A DNA stretch of 64,000 nt, from NCBI GenBank assembly GCA_047600605.1, contig JASGKK010000002.1, positions 248,001 through 312,000 of the forward strand, read 5' to 3'. Below the pieces are notes generated by a model. It did not search any database. It saw only the letters and a list, made by a program, of their open reading frames with translations, and was not told where the DNA came from. The first letter of the stretch is position 1. Every line of letters begins with the position of its first letter. Below are positions 57,475-64,000 of this stretch, piece after piece. This stretch comes from CAYMZZ01 sp047600605. GTDB lineage: Bacteria; Bacteroidota; Bacteroidia; Chitinophagales; Chitinophagaceae. Both the position numbers and the translations under genes were made by a program.

Positions 57475-58848
57475 TCAGGAAAATGAAAACAATATCAGTT
57501 CATCAAAGGAAAGGGTTTGCTGTACGCCGGCGCGGATATCCTTTACATTGCAGGAGCCGTTTTCCAGTTCCTGGCTGCCAATGATCACGATATAAGGAAC
57601 CTGTTTCCGTTCGGCATATTTGAATTGTTTATCAAACTTAGCAACTTCATGATAGAGTTCGCAACGGATTCCCTTATGCCGCAGCCGCTGAGCCAGGTCC
57701 AATGCCTTTTTTGACTCCGCTTCGCCCAGGTTAAAGAAAAGCACTTCGGTGCCGGTATGTACCGTGGCGGGAAACAATTGCAATTCTTCCATTACATCGT
57801 AAATACGGTCAATACCAAATGAGACGCCTACACCCGGTATACCGGTTACACCAAACAGGCCAGTAAGGTCATCGTAGCGGCCACCACCACCGATGCTGCC
57901 CATACTTACGCCCAGTGCTTTTACCTCAAATATGATACCTGTATAATAATTGAGACCGCGGGCCAGGGTCAGGTCTATCTCCACTTTTGCCGCAGTATCG
58001 GCATCGCTCCAGCCGAGTACATATTCCAGCTCAGCAATGCCGGCCAGGCCGGTAGCTTCATCGCCCGTAATAGCCCGCAACTGCTGCAGTTTTTCTGTAT
58101 TGCTGCCACCTATCTGCAGGTAGGCTTCAATAGTGGCAATCTGGTCATTGGTGAGCCCTTTTTGTGCCAGTTCCTCCTTCACCTTTTCCAGCCCGATCTT
58201 GTCCAGCTTGTCAATGGCTACTGTTATATCAATGAGTTTCTCCGGACCACCGCAGCGGTTGGCCAGTGAAGCCAGCAGTTTGCGGCTGTTGATACGAATG
58301 CTGACGGGTATGCCCAGCGCCTGGAAGACCTGTGCGTAAATAGCGGTCAGTTCCACTTCATTTAACAACGAATGACTACCTACCACATCGGCATCACATT
58401 GATAAAACTCCCGGTAACGTCCTTTCTGAGGCTTATCAGCCCGCCATACCGGTTGCATCTGGTACCGTTTGAAAGGGAAGTTGAGTTGGGCATGATTCAT
58501 GGCCACGTAGCGGGCAAAGGGAATGGTAAGGTCGTAGCGAAGCGCACGCTCCGTAATGTCCTTGTTGTTGCGCCCGGCAAGCACTTGTTCAAAAGCGGCG
58601 AGTGTCTTTTCTCTTTTTTCGGGGCGTTCCAGTCCGTTGTTGAGTATTTTGAAAATGAGTTTATCTCCCTCGTCGCCATACTTACCCATAAGGGTTTCGA
58701 GGTTTTCCATTGCAGGCGTTTCGAGTGGCTGAAAGCCATATCGCTCAAATACCAGGCGGATGGTTGAAAAAATATAGGAGCGTTTACGGACCACCTCGGG
58801 ACCAAAATCACGTGTACCCTGTGGCACACTCACGGTAACTTTTGCCAT
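57475..58848 (-). CDS. hisS: Histidyl-tRNA synthetase
   Basis: 457 aa class II synthetase. Motif 1 region with GFQPLETPAMENLETL, motif 2 RYDLTIPFARYVAMN and QPVWRADKPQKGRYREFYQCD, histidine-specific LARGLNYYTGIIFEV, and motif 3 GGGRYDDLTGLFG with GVGVSFGIDRIYDVM. The C-terminal anticodon-binding domain (about 360-457) follows. Length is typical. No T-box or leader peptide was seen upstream. Confidence 0.96.
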   Translation of the reverse strand: MAKVTVSVPQGTRDFGPEVVRKRSYIFSTIRLVFERYGFQPLETPAMENLETLMGKYGDEGDKLIFKILNNGLERPEKREKTLAAFEQVLAGRNNKDITERALRYDLTIPFARYVAMNHAQLNFPFKRYQMQPVWRADKPQKGRYREFYQCDADVVGSHSLLNEVELTAIYAQVFQALGIPVSIRINSRKLLASLANRCGGPEKLIDITVAIDKLDKIGLEKVKEELAQKGLTNDQIATIEAYLQIGGSNTEKLQQLRAITGDEATGLAGIAELEYVLGWSDADTAAKVEIDLTLARGLNYYTGIIFEVKALGVSMGSIGGGGRYDDLTGLFGVTGIPGVGVSFGIDRIYDVMEELQLFPATVHTGTEVLFFNLGEAESKKALDLAQRLRHKGIRCELYHEVAKFDKQFKYAERKQVPYIVIIGSQELENGSCNVKDIRAGVQQTLSFDELILFSFS

Positions 58849-58884
58849 GAAATTATATTAGGAGTTGATTGCAGTATGAATTGT

Positions 58885-59376
58885 TTAGATGGCGCTGCTG
58901 CTGAGTGTTTCACTGGACTGAGCGGCAAAGCGCGCAATGATCTGGTCGCAGGCCTGGCTGATCATCGCAAATACTTCATGATAGCCGGGTTCGGGTCCAT
59001 ACCAGGGATCAGGCACATCCTGGTTGGCGCCGGGTGTCAGCTCATTCATCAGCAGGTCGGCCCGGCTGCTGTCAAAGCGGGAACCGGCAATCGAGCGCAT
59101 TTCGGAATAGACATCTCCTGCCAACGCATAAATCCTGTCAAACCGCTCAAAATCAGCAGCTACAAAGCGCCGGGCACGTTGTGCACGGATATCAATACCA
59201 TTGATCAGGGCCACTTTTTGTGACAACCGGTGGGGAGCTTCGCCCACATGGTAACCATTGGTGCCGGCACTGTCTATTTCCCAGTCAAGGCCTGCTTCGG
59301 CAGCTTTTTGCTGTAAAATGCCTTCTGCAAGGGGGCTACGGCAAATATTGCCCAAACAAACCATCAGGATCTTCAT
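58885..59376 (-). CDS. Low-molecular-weight protein-tyrosine phosphatase
   Basis: 163 aa. The P-loop ILMVCLGNICRSPLAEG has the catalytic Cys near residue 7 and the Arg at 13, and DPWYGPEPGYHEVF carries the general-acid Asp and a regulatory Tyr. It dephosphorylates tyrosine residues and small substrates. A TATATTTG box ends 5 bases before the ATG. Confidence 0.93.
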   Translation of the reverse strand: MKILMVCLGNICRSPLAEGILQQKAAEAGLDWEIDSAGTNGYHVGEAPHRLSQKVALINGIDIRAQRARRFVAADFERFDRIYALAGDVYSEMRSIAGSRFDSSRADLLMNELTPGANQDVPDPWYGPEPGYHEVFAMISQACDQIIARFAAQSSETLSSSAI

Positions 59377-59381
59377 AACTG

Positions 59382-59389
59382 CAAATATA
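59382..59389 (-). promoter_or_regulatory. Promoter -7 element (TATATTTG) for the phosphatase
   Basis: Exact TAnnTTTG on the minus strand, 5 bases before the ATG at 59376; suggests a leaderless or nearly leaderless transcript. Confidence 0.5.
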
Positions 59390-59467
59390 GATCAAGCGCA
59401 GCAGTTGCCATTGCCGCATGACTTATGGATTTTGGAAAGATTGGTGTCTCATTTCTAAAGTATTGCC

Positions 59468-60286
59468 ATGCTGCCATCCAACACCATTCCGCCATCTTTT
59501 TTAGATATCTTATTTGCCAACCGCAATAAGGCTTACGGAGCGTATGCGCTCCGGATAAACTACGCAAATCGTTTATGGCTGTCGCTGGGAGCTGCCTTAT
59601 CTGTAGCCGGTTTTTTTGTAATAGCTGCATTGTTGTATGAGCCCTCAGACACAATTCGTCCCAGTGGGCAAAAAGATACAGTAATAGTTATTATTGATCC
59701 GGGAATTACCCAGCCTAAGCCACCGCCTCCGCCACCAGTTTCAACTCCTCCCAGGTCGCAGCAGGCAGCAGCTCCCGCACAGGTAAAATATAATACCATC
59801 CAACTCGTGCCTGATCATTTAGTCGACAATATTATTCCTGCGGTAGAGGATCTGGCAGACAAACAACCAGGCAATTTCAACAGCCCCGGTCAGCCCGTGA
59901 GTGGACAACCCATCATAGGTGGAGTCCCTGGCGGCGAAGCACAGGTTGCTGCCGCAGCTCCTGTAGAAAAACCTTTTGTGCCCGATCAGCAGGAGCCGGA
60001 ATTTCCCGGCGGGCAGTCGGCCCTTGTCCGTTTTTTACAGAAATACCTTATCATTCCCGATCAGCTGGAGGCGGGTGAGAAGAAAATGGTGAGAGCCCGG
60101 TTTATGGTGGACGCACAGGGAGTGGTGTCGCTGGTAGAAATTACAGAAACCGGGGGCAACGTCTTTGACAGGGAGGTGATCAGGGTGTGTAAAAAAATGC
60201 CCAGGTGGAAGCCTGCCATACAAAACGGCGTACCCGTATCAAGAAGTTATGTGCTGCCAGTAACATTTGTGGGGGTAGAACAATAA
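59468..60286 (+). CDS. TonB-family energy transducer
   Basis: 272 aa. One membrane helix (about 38-55), a Pro-rich linker (KPPPPPPVSTPP, about 78-95), then TonB_C (about 180-272) with FPGGQSALVRFLQKYLIIPD and ending SRSYVLPVTF. It transfers energy from the inner membrane to outer-membrane receptors; which ones is unknown. ExbB/ExbD, its usual upstream partners, are absent here: the phosphatase lies upstream on the other strand. Confidence 0.88.
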   Translation: MLPSNTIPPSFLDILFANRNKAYGAYALRINYANRLWLSLGAALSVAGFFVIAALLYEPSDTIRPSGQKDTVIVIIDPGITQPKPPPPPPVSTPPRSQQAAAPAQVKYNTIQLVPDHLVDNIIPAVEDLADKQPGNFNSPGQPVSGQPIIGGVPGGEAQVAAAAPVEKPFVPDQQEPEFPGGQSALVRFLQKYLIIPDQLEAGEKKMVRARFMVDAQGVVSLVEITETGGNVFDREVIRVCKKMPRWKPAIQNGVPVSRSYVLPVTFVGVEQ

Positions 60287-60312
60287 AAAATCAATAATTT
60301 GCCCGTCCTGAA

Positions 60313-60576
60313 ATGATGATTAGTACGATGAATGAAATAGAAGAATACGAACGGAAGAAACGAAAACAGATCGCTACCATGCGTTCGTTATTGGATTATG
60401 GGTTAGGGATAGCCATTATTACGGCAGGTGTATTCCTGATTATCCGTGACAGGCTCAAGCTCGAATTTAATGAAGCATACCCGCCCAGCTATACCGATAA
60501 GCTGTTTGGCGCTGTTTGTATCCTGTATGGTGCCTGGCGATGCTATCGCGGGTACAGGAAAAATTATTTTAAATGA
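60313..60576 (+). CDS. Small membrane protein, uncharacterised
   Basis: 87 aa: charged N-terminus (EEYERKKRKQIATMR), one helix near 30-46 (YGLGIAIITAGVFLII), and a second segment near 64-80 (GAVCILYGAWRCYRGYR). Sits between the TonB and PstS-like genes, overlapping the latter's start by four bases (ATGA), so it is translationally coupled. Function unknown. M6 is an alternative start. Confidence 0.75.
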   Translation: MMISTMNEIEEYERKKRKQIATMRSLLDYGLGIAIITAGVFLIIRDRLKLEFNEAYPPSYTDKLFGAVCILYGAWRCYRGYRKNYFK

Positions 60577-61517
60577 AAAGGGGGTTAGGCTCTGTAAACA
60601 AAGGCATATCTGGCGGGATCTTTGTTTTTATTTTATTACTTACGCTGTATGCCTGCCAGTCTGATCAGGCGCGTGAAGACGCTATGCCTGATACTCCCGA
60701 GCGTGGACGCATTTATGTGAGTGCCGATGAATCGTTTAAACCAATTGTGGATGAGTTGGTAAAAGTGTATGAGTCCAATAATTCCGGAACTGAAATTAAA
60801 GTACTGTACAAACCCGAAGCAGAATGTCTGACCGATCTGCTGGTAGACAGTATCCGTATGGTGATTGCAACAAGGGGGTTACTGCCTCCCGAAGAGAATT
60901 TTATTGTTGACTCGCTCAAACTGGGGCCGGAGAGTATGGTGGTAGCCCGCGATGCGATTGCCGTTATTGTCAATCCGGCAGCACAGGATTCCATTTTTAC
61001 CATGGGCGAAATCAGGGAAATCCTGCAGGGAAAATTTAAGAAAAATTTAATCCCTGTTTTTGACGGAGTAAAAGCAACCAGTACGGTACGTTTTATCATC
61101 GATTCAGTATTGCATGGCGATACGATCACCAGCAAGGCAATGGCAGCCCGGAGCAGCGAAGCAGTAGTTGATTTTGTGGCGAAAAATCCGGGCACAATAG
61201 GATTTATAGGAGTAAGCTGGATTGGAAATAAAGAAGATACGGCACAGGTTGGCTTTTTGAAAAAAGTTAAAATCGCTCAGTTGGAGAGCACGGATGTACC
61301 AGGAGGATATGTGCTGCCGGTACAGAATAATATTTACCTGCACAGGTACCCAATGGTACGCGATTTGGTATATATCCGTAAAGAGAAACACAAGGGACTG
61401 GGTTATGGCTTTGCTCAATTCATGTCTGGACATATCGGACAACTGATTTTCAAGCGGGCTTACCTGGTACCAACACAAAAAAAATATACGTTGCGCCCCA
61501 TAAGGCTCAATGAATAA
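60573..61517 (+). CDS. PstS-like substrate-binding lipoprotein
   Basis: 314 aa. Lipoprotein signal with the lipobox LYAC (Cys about residue 28), then a periplasmic binding fold with ISADESFKPIVDELVK-like start (VSADESFKPIVDELVKVYES), VVARDAIAVIVNP, and EIREILQGKFK, typical of PstS-type proteins. No pstCAB permease genes follow, so it is unlikely to feed a phosphate ABC transporter here. In Bacteroidota this TonB / PstS-like / TPR group recurs, function unclear. Confidence 0.82.
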   Translation: MKRGLGSVNKGISGGIFVFILLLTLYACQSDQAREDAMPDTPERGRIYVSADESFKPIVDELVKVYESNNSGTEIKVLYKPEAECLTDLLVDSIRMVIATRGLLPPEENFIVDSLKLGPESMVVARDAIAVIVNPAAQDSIFTMGEIREILQGKFKKNLIPVFDGVKATSTVRFIIDSVLHGDTITSKAMAARSSEAVVDFVAKNPGTIGFIGVSWIGNKEDTAQVGFLKKVKIAQLESTDVPGGYVLPVQNNIYLHRYPMVRDLVYIRKEKHKGLGYGFAQFMSGHIGQLIFKRAYLVPTQKKYTLRPIRLNE

Positions 61518-61560
61518 ACAAAGTGGTTATATTTACAACTCTTAAAATGTGAAATTAACA

Positions 61561-63261
61561 ATGAAGAAAGTTTCTGTTTCCTTCCTGGTTGCGACTCTGT
61601 TGATGGTCGGTAGTCTGAAGGCTCAATCCCTCCAGGATGGAGTGAATGATCTGTATGCAGAGCGCTACAAGAGCGCAAAGGCCACTTTTGAGAAATTGCT
61701 GGCCGGTAATCCCAATAATCTGGACGCAATTTACTGGTTGGGACAAACTTATCTTGAAATGGACGATGTGGCAGGTGCCAAAGGCGTATATGAAAAAGCA
61801 TTGCTGGCTAGTGCCAATGCACCACTGGTGCTGGTGGGTATGGGCCAGGTAGAGTTGATCCAAAACAAGCCCAGCGAAGCCCGTCAGCGTTTTGAAGCAG
61901 CGCTGGCCATGACACGCGGTAAAAAAGGCGATGACCCGGCTATCCTTAATGCAGTAGGTCGCGCTATTACCAGCGTATATAATGATAAAGAGAAAAAAGG
62001 CGATATCAATTACGCGATCGAGAAGCTCGAAGCAGCTGCTCAGCGTGATCCTAAAAATGCCGAAATATTCCTGAACCTGGGCAACGCTTATCGTAAAGCC
62101 AAACCCGGTGAGGCTGGTGGTGTCGCTTTTCAGAACTATCAGAAAGCAATCGAAGCCAATCCTAAATTTCCTGTTCCTTACTACCGCATCGCCATGCTGT
62201 TTAGCAGCCAGCGCAGTTGGGACCTGTTTCAGCAGTATCTGGAGCAGGCCATTGAAAAAGATCCCAAATTTGCGCCTGCCTATTATCAGCTGTATTATTT
62301 CAAACTGCTGCGCCAGGATTACAACAATGCCGAGCATTATGCGCAGAAATATATCGAGAACTCTGATCCCGATCCGTCCAATGACTTCCTGAAAGTACAG
62401 ACACAATGGGTTAAGAAAGACTTTGATGTGGCCATTGCCGGCGCAAAGGAAATCATCGCCAAAGCAGGTGCAGACACCAAGGCAAAAGTATACAAGCTGC
62501 TTGCTGACGCTTACCTGCAGAAAAAAGATACTGCAGCAGCCCGTCCTTTTATTGATGAGTATTTTGCCAAAGTAAAACCCGATGAGGTTATTGCCAACGA
62601 CTACAAGCTGAAAGCGGATATCTATTCAGGTATCCCCGGCGAGGGCGATGTGGTCATGCAGAGTTATGTAGACGGTGTAAAAGCAGATACAGTACTGGAA
62701 AACAAAGTCGATTTGCTGAGAAAAGGAATTGCTTTCTTTAATAAGAATAAGCAGTTTGCCAACGAAACTGCCCTGCAGGAGTTGTTGTTGGTGACAAAAC
62801 CTAACCTCACCATCAACGATTATTTTGGTGCGGGTCTGGCCAATTACCGTGCTGAGCAATATGCCCGTTCACGCGAAATATTCTCCACAGTAGCGGACAA
62901 ATTCCCTGACCAGATCTATGGCTGGGAATGGAAGCTGCGCAACTCGCTGGTGATCGATACGGTAAAAAGAGACAGTATTGCTGTACCAGATGCTCTGGGT
63001 CTGCTTGAGTTTGTAAAAGGCGATACCGTGAAGTACGGGCCTCAGATAAGCCTGGCTACTTATCCGCTGGCTATGTACTACAATGAAAAAGGTGAAACAG
63101 ACAAAGCCGTTGAATATCTTAAACTCATGAAGTCGGCTACTACTGACCCCGCCCGTCGCGAAAGCATTGAAAAAAATATTCAGGCACTCTCTGCCCAGGG
63201 ACAAAAACAAAAACCATCGGCAGGAGGCTCCGCCCCTAAAACATCCGGTAGCGGTAAATAA
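61561..63261 (+). CDS. Secreted tetratricopeptide-repeat protein
   Basis: 566 aa from the ATG giving MKKVSVSFLVATLLMVGSLKA (signal peptide); a GTG four codons earlier is less likely. Many TPR-like helical hairpins follow, for example NNLDAIYWLGQTYLEMDDVAGAKGVYEKAL (in two halves) and AEIFLNLGNAYRKA. A short Gly/Ser-rich tail ends the protein. A periplasmic scaffold is likely. It is last in the TonB / PstS-like / TPR group and is closed by a strong terminator. Confidence 0.88.
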   Translation: MKKVSVSFLVATLLMVGSLKAQSLQDGVNDLYAERYKSAKATFEKLLAGNPNNLDAIYWLGQTYLEMDDVAGAKGVYEKALLASANAPLVLVGMGQVELIQNKPSEARQRFEAALAMTRGKKGDDPAILNAVGRAITSVYNDKEKKGDINYAIEKLEAAAQRDPKNAEIFLNLGNAYRKAKPGEAGGVAFQNYQKAIEANPKFPVPYYRIAMLFSSQRSWDLFQQYLEQAIEKDPKFAPAYYQLYYFKLLRQDYNNAEHYAQKYIENSDPDPSNDFLKVQTQWVKKDFDVAIAGAKEIIAKAGADTKAKVYKLLADAYLQKKDTAAARPFIDEYFAKVKPDEVIANDYKLKADIYSGIPGEGDVVMQSYVDGVKADTVLENKVDLLRKGIAFFNKNKQFANETALQELLLVTKPNLTINDYFGAGLANYRAEQYARSREIFSTVADKFPDQIYGWEWKLRNSLVIDTVKRDSIAVPDALGLLEFVKGDTVKYGPQISLATYPLAMYYNEKGETDKAVEYLKLMKSATTDPARRESIEKNIQALSAQGQKQKPSAGGSAPKTSGSGK

Positions 63262-63281
63262 CCGCAACCCGCAACATCTTC

Positions 63282-63308
63282 AAAGCCCCGGCAACGTCCG
63301 GGGCTTTT
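63282..63308 (+). terminator. Intrinsic terminator of the TPR gene
   Basis: Stem AAAGCCCCGG / CCGGGGCTTT with loop CAACGT, followed by one more T. Lies 20 bases after the stop codon. Confidence 0.85.
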
Positions 63309-63453
63309 CATATAAGCAGCAGCTGCCATATTTTACCTTCTAATCTCCGCCTTTTACCTTTCTAAAACCACCTCGCCGATCATAAAAGCTTTAGCCGGAC
63401 TACAGTGTTTCCGGATTGTCATAATATTCTAAGGATAATTGATGTTGCTACCT

Positions 63454-63461
63454 TATTTTTG
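63454..63461 (+). promoter_or_regulatory. Promoter -7 element (TATTTTTG) of the complex I operon
   Basis: Exact TAnnTTTG, 17 bases before the nuoA ATG. No -33 TTG at consensus spacing. Location before the first nuo gene is the main support. Confidence 0.5.
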
Positions 63462-63478
63462 CCGTTAGGGTAAAAATT

Positions 63479-63871
63479 ATGATCCATTTACTCCAGATAA
63501 ATCCAACAGATACCGCCAGTTCTTACCTGCCGGTCGCCATCCAGTTTATTTTTGCCGTAGGCCTGATCGTTGTTCTTACAATAGCGACCCACCTGCTGGG
63601 GCCCCGGCGAAAGACAGCCGATAAGTTGCAAAATTTCACCAGTGGTATTGATACGCATGGAGATGCGCGTCAGCCAATGGCTATCAAATACTTTCTCACC
63701 GCTATCCTCTTTGTGTTATTTGACGTGGAAGTGATCTTTTTCTATCCCTATGCGGTCAATTTCAAAGACCTGGGCTGGAGTGGTTTCTGGGCCGTCCTGA
63801 TGTTTGTAGGTTTCTTCCTCTGTGGTTTTATCTACATCATCCGCAAAGGGGCGTTGAAGTGGGAAGATTAG
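63479..63871 (+). CDS. nuoA: NADH-quinone oxidoreductase subunit A
   Basis: 130 aa membrane subunit with three helices (about 20-42, 72-92, 97-120). Family signature: the first loop with SGIDTHGDARQPMAIKYFLTAI, then LFDVEVIFFYPYAV with its conserved acidic residues. It forms part of the proton-pumping complex I. It is the first gene of the nuo operon; nuoB appears to start at 63989. Confidence 0.95.
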   Translation: MIHLLQINPTDTASSYLPVAIQFIFAVGLIVVLTIATHLLGPRRKTADKLQNFTSGIDTHGDARQPMAIKYFLTAILFVLFDVEVIFFYPYAVNFKDLGWSGFWAVLMFVGFFLCGFIYIIRKGALKWED

Positions 63872-63988
63872 GTAGTGCAGGGTGTGCATAAACAGGGACT
63901 GCAGGCGGAAACTATCCGGTTTTCCCGCTTGTTATAACCAGGTAATACAGACTCAGCTCTGCCTCCTTAAATTTTCAAATTGTGTAAT

Positions 63989-64000
63989 ATGTCACGTCCC
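63989..64000 (+). CDS. nuoB: Probable start of nuoB (four codons visible)
   Basis: The ATG at 63989 begins MSRP at the window end, 117 bases after nuoA. This fits the order nuoA-nuoB and a common NuoB start, but only four residues can be read, so the assignment rests on synteny. Confidence 0.4.

Noticed and set aside
61555..62406. Minus-strand frame of 283 codons opposite the TPR gene
   Set aside because: Antisense to repeats of a well-supported TPR protein; rich in Ile/Phe/Cys as expected for reverse frames, no motif.

Overview
The window looks like chromosomal DNA of a Bacteroidota bacterium, most likely Chitinophagaceae. Support: a fused CcoN/CcoO cbb3 oxidase subunit, the short (about 290 aa) Bacteroidota-type primary sigma factor, a carboxypeptidase-like domain plus TonB-dependent receptor, a DUF4836 lipoprotein, repeated TAnnTTTG promoter -7 boxes and few Shine-Dalgarno sites. 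Names come from reading motifs by eye; no database search was possible.

Layout. 1-8101 (minus): cbb3 oxidase operon ccoI-ccoS-ccoNO-ccoQ-ccoP-ccoG-ccoH, divergent from a receiver-Crp/Fnr fusion regulator (8244-9305), with Fnr-like dyads in two gaps. 9.4-22.8 kb: housekeeping and accessory genes (S4 protein, M20 peptidase, EamA exporter with Lrp-type regulator, dinB, Crp-like regulator, rimM, rpsP, ffh, rpoD, START-like protein, LptF/G permease). 22.8-23.7 kb: a DUF3800 gene between inverted REP-like palindromes. 23.9-27.2 kb: exported superoxide dismutase, secreted protein, CDF metal transporter, OsmC, Rrf2 regulator.

27.3-48.7 kb is a sulfur-assimilation island. Peroxiredoxin and APS reductase are followed by a tight run of nine genes (cysD, cysN, cobA, cysJ-like, cysI-like, ALA synthase, hemC-hemD fusion, hemB, siroheme-synthase domain fused to a TSUP transporter). 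Together they encode sulfate activation and reduction to sulfide plus siroheme synthesis from glycine and succinyl-CoA. A TonB-dependent receptor, tRNA-Cys, a TlpA-like thioredoxin, an AhpD-like protein, an aldo/keto reductase and MetZ follow. Four copies of one operator, TAGTCTAC-N7-GTAGACTA or close variants, lie in front of cysD, the receptor (two copies) and the TlpA/AhpD divergent pair. A 28-codon ORF with six cysteines sits between the receptor's promoter and its start, and looks like an undescribed cysteine-sensing leader peptide. This operator-plus-leader system is the most interesting part of the window.

48.7-64 kb: a small membrane protein, two pseudouridine synthases, rlmN, a thiolase, an FtsX/ABC pair, the DUF4836 lipoprotein, hisS, a low-molecular-weight phosphatase, a tonB / PstS-like / TPR group, and the start of the complex I operon (nuoA, first codons of nuoB).
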